From: Chloroflexota bacterium
Lineage (GTDB): Bacteria > Chloroflexota > Anaerolineae > Aggregatilineales > UBA3940
Length of the DNA stretch: 6,877 nt
NCBI GenBank assembly: GCA_011051745.1
Contig: DRKO01000095.1
Span: forward strand, 1-6,877
Reading direction: 5' to 3'
The notes beneath the pieces were generated by a model that searched no databases, was not told the DNA's origin, and worked only from the letters and a program-made list of their open reading frames with translations. Position numbers and translations under genes: made by a program. Positions 5,805 through 6,877 of the stretch are shown here, piece by piece (position 1 is the stretch's first letter; every line of letters starts with the position of its first letter).

Positions 5805-6674
5805 CTAGGCCCGGGACTCCGGTTTCTTATCTTCGTCCCTGCGCCCCAGCTCCTCATAGATGGCTTCCAGGCTAACCTTGATGCGGCGCTGAACCTCGTC
5901 GCGTTCGGCCCGCCTGACGGGGAAAAATGAGAGCAACTCAGGGACAAGGGTGCTGATCTCAGATCGCGGTCGCCCCGCCCGGCGCAGACTGTTCACCCTC
6001 CGTCGGGCGACGCGCAGATACTCCGCCAGCGGCTCGACATCCAGCGAGCGGGGGACGCTCCCCCGACCGGGGATCATCGTCCAGCTTGCATAGCGCCCGT
6101 GTCGTATTTCGGCCAGTGCGTTGAGCCAGGCTTTGGAGGTCGTGTCGCGCAGGCTGGGATGCCGATCTGTGACGATCGCATCTCCCACAAAGGCGATCTT
6201 CTCCTCCGGCAGCAACACCCAGGCGTTGCCAGCCGTCGCGCTGGGTTTGCTGATCACGGTGATCTCGCGGTCGTCGCACATCAAATGGAGGGCCTGGTCG
6301 AAGGACACCTCCGGCAGCGACAGCTTTACGCTGGCAAGTTCGACAAACTCGTTGTCGTTCGCGCTCATCTCATCGGCAACCTGTGAGATGAAAGTTTCTT
6401 TCAGGCTGAGTATCTGCCGGGCTGCCGACTCGTGCGCCACGACCGGAGCCTCAAACCAGGCATTGCCGAGGACGCGGTCGCGGTGGGCGTCGGTGACGAT
6501 GATGTAACAGAATGGAGCGGGGCTGATCTCCTGAAGAGCAGCTCGCCAGTGTCTGGCCTCACGAGGATAGGGCGGAGTATCTATGCACACCCATCCCTGC
6601 CCGGTCAGCACCGCGCCGACAGTTACCAGAGTGTATCCAGTCTCGACATAGACGCCGGGAGCGATCTTCTTCAT
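5805..6674 (-). CDS. Metallo-beta-lactamase-fold protein with altered metal site
   Basis: This 289-residue soluble protein starts MKKIAPGVYVETG and continues with a VLTGQGWVCIDTPP strand (22-35), the usual opening of the metallo-beta-lactamase (MBL) fold. The place of the metal motif THxHxDH reads TDAHRDR (61-67): His64 and Asp66 remain, but the first and last His are Asp62 and Arg67. The third ligand region, usually GHTxGH, reads PSATAGN (144-150) without His. FVGD with Asp165 is kept, and the later PGHG-like site reads PGRG (202-205). Residues 215-289 form a charged, mostly helical tail. Family enzymes hydrolyse varied substrates using zinc or iron; with these losses a standard two-metal hydrolase is unlikely. 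The start at 6674 is well fixed, since an in-frame TGA lies three codons upstream (6683-6681). No clear ribosome binding site precedes it. It follows alaS by 82 bases. Fold call is fairly sure; function unknown. Confidence 0.75.
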   Translation of the reverse strand: MKKIAPGVYVETGYTLVTVGAVLTGQGWVCIDTPPYPREARHWRAALQEISPAPFCYIIVTDAHRDRVLGNAWFEAPVVAHESAARQILSLKETFISQVADEMSANDNEFVELASVKLSLPEVSFDQALHLMCDDREITVISKPSATAGNAWVLLPEEKIAFVGDAIVTDRHPSLRDTTSKAWLNALAEIRHGRYASWTMIPGRGSVPRSLDVEPLAEYLRVARRRVNSLRRAGRPRSEISTLVPELLSFFPVRRAERDEVQRRIKVSLEAIYEELGRRDEDKKPESRA

Positions 6675-6732
6675 GGGTGCTCAATCACCAGATGATGAGG
6701 GTCAGGTCGGTTAACTCTGCTGCCTGTCAGGC

Positions 6733-6755
6733 CACAGGGTCGGTCTATCCCTGTG
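6733..6755 (-). other. Hairpin just after the alaS stop codon
   Basis: Bases 6749-6755 and 6733-6739 form a perfect 7-pair stem (CACAGGG with CCCTGTG) around a 9-base loop, starting two bases after the alaS stop. No T-run follows on the minus strand, so it is not a classic intrinsic terminator. It could protect the 3' end of the alaS mRNA or act with a termination factor, or it may be chance. The 6675-6756 gap shows no convincing promoter for the next gene. Confidence 0.35.
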
Positions 6756-6756
6756 A

Positions 6757-6877
6757 TCATGTCTCTTCTTCAAAGAGGGCTTTGCCCGCCTCTTCCAGGG
6801 CTGCCTCGATCCGTTCCGTCGGGGCCTTGATGCCGCCTCCCTGCGCGAAGTCCGGGCGACCACCTCCCCGTTCGCTC
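6757..6877 (-). CDS. alaS: Alanyl-tRNA synthetase, C-terminal end
   Basis: Only the last 39 residues and the TGA stop (6759-6757) are visible; the gene continues beyond the right edge. The segment begins SERGGGRPDFAQGGG and ends in a charged helix finishing FEEET. The GGGRPDxAQ-GG signature is characteristic of the C-terminal DHHA1 domain of bacterial alanyl-tRNA synthetase, which charges tRNA-Ala with alanine in the cytoplasm. DHHA1 also occurs in some phosphoesterases, but this glycine-rich GRPD motif so close to the C-terminus is typical of AlaRS. The aminoacylation and editing domains lie outside the window. The MBL-fold gene follows 82 bases downstream, after a hairpin. Confidence 0.85.
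   Translation of the reverse strand, partial: SERGGGRPDFAQGGGIKAPTERIEAALEEAGKALFEEET

Noticed and set aside
5784..5807. Terminator after the MBL-fold gene
   Set aside because: The minus strand has only a 4-pair AGCC/GGCT stem followed by a short TTTT some bases later; too weak to call.
1..6877. Defence system, CRISPR array, mobile element or toxin-antitoxin pair
   Set aside because: No direct-repeat array, transposase, integrase, nuclease motif or small paired genes are visible; all larger frames are explained by housekeeping or envelope families.

Overview
This high-GC window, with short gaps between genes, reads as ordinary bacterial chromosome. It holds seven protein genes, two of them cut by the window ends. 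There is no tRNA, rRNA, CRISPR array, insertion sequence or phage gene. The gene types suggest a Chloroflexota (Anaerolineae-like) bacterium: a Thr/Pro-rich LysM lipoprotein, a LytR-CpsA-Psr (LCP) protein with a LytR_C tail, and a cytoplasmic PP2C-like domain joined through one membrane segment to a beta-propeller. That assignment rests on gene style and composition, not on a marker gene, and is an inference.

Layout. The plus strand (1-2072) carries the 3' end of a HAD-like hydrolase, a two-LysM lipoprotein with a good sigma70-type promoter (626-654), a strong intrinsic terminator (1470-1510), and a Nudix hydrolase of the ADP-ribose pyrophosphatase type that starts just after the terminator. 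The Nudix gene converges on the LCP gene, with only 27 bases between the two stop codons. The minus strand (2100-6877) reads, in transcription order, alaS (3' end only), a metallo-beta-lactamase-fold protein, the PP2C-like/propeller membrane protein, and the LCP protein. The minus-strand genes are separated by 79 to 97 bases rather than overlapping. Two of those gaps contain candidate promoters, so they may be separate or only partly linked transcription units.

Function. Two products act at the envelope with good support: the LysM lipoprotein (peptidoglycan binding) and the LCP protein (transfer of glycopolymers from lipid carriers to the wall). The large PP2C-like/propeller protein is also membrane-anchored and lies directly upstream of the LCP gene. 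The HAD, Nudix and AlaRS genes are housekeeping metabolism.

The most interesting points are two proteins whose folds look right but whose catalytic residues appear lost. The PP2C-like domain seems to lack its metal-binding aspartates. The metallo-beta-lactamase-fold protein keeps only part of its metal-ligand set. The propeller protein together with the LCP protein is the best candidate here for an undescribed envelope signalling pair, but this is a hypothesis from architecture and gene order only.
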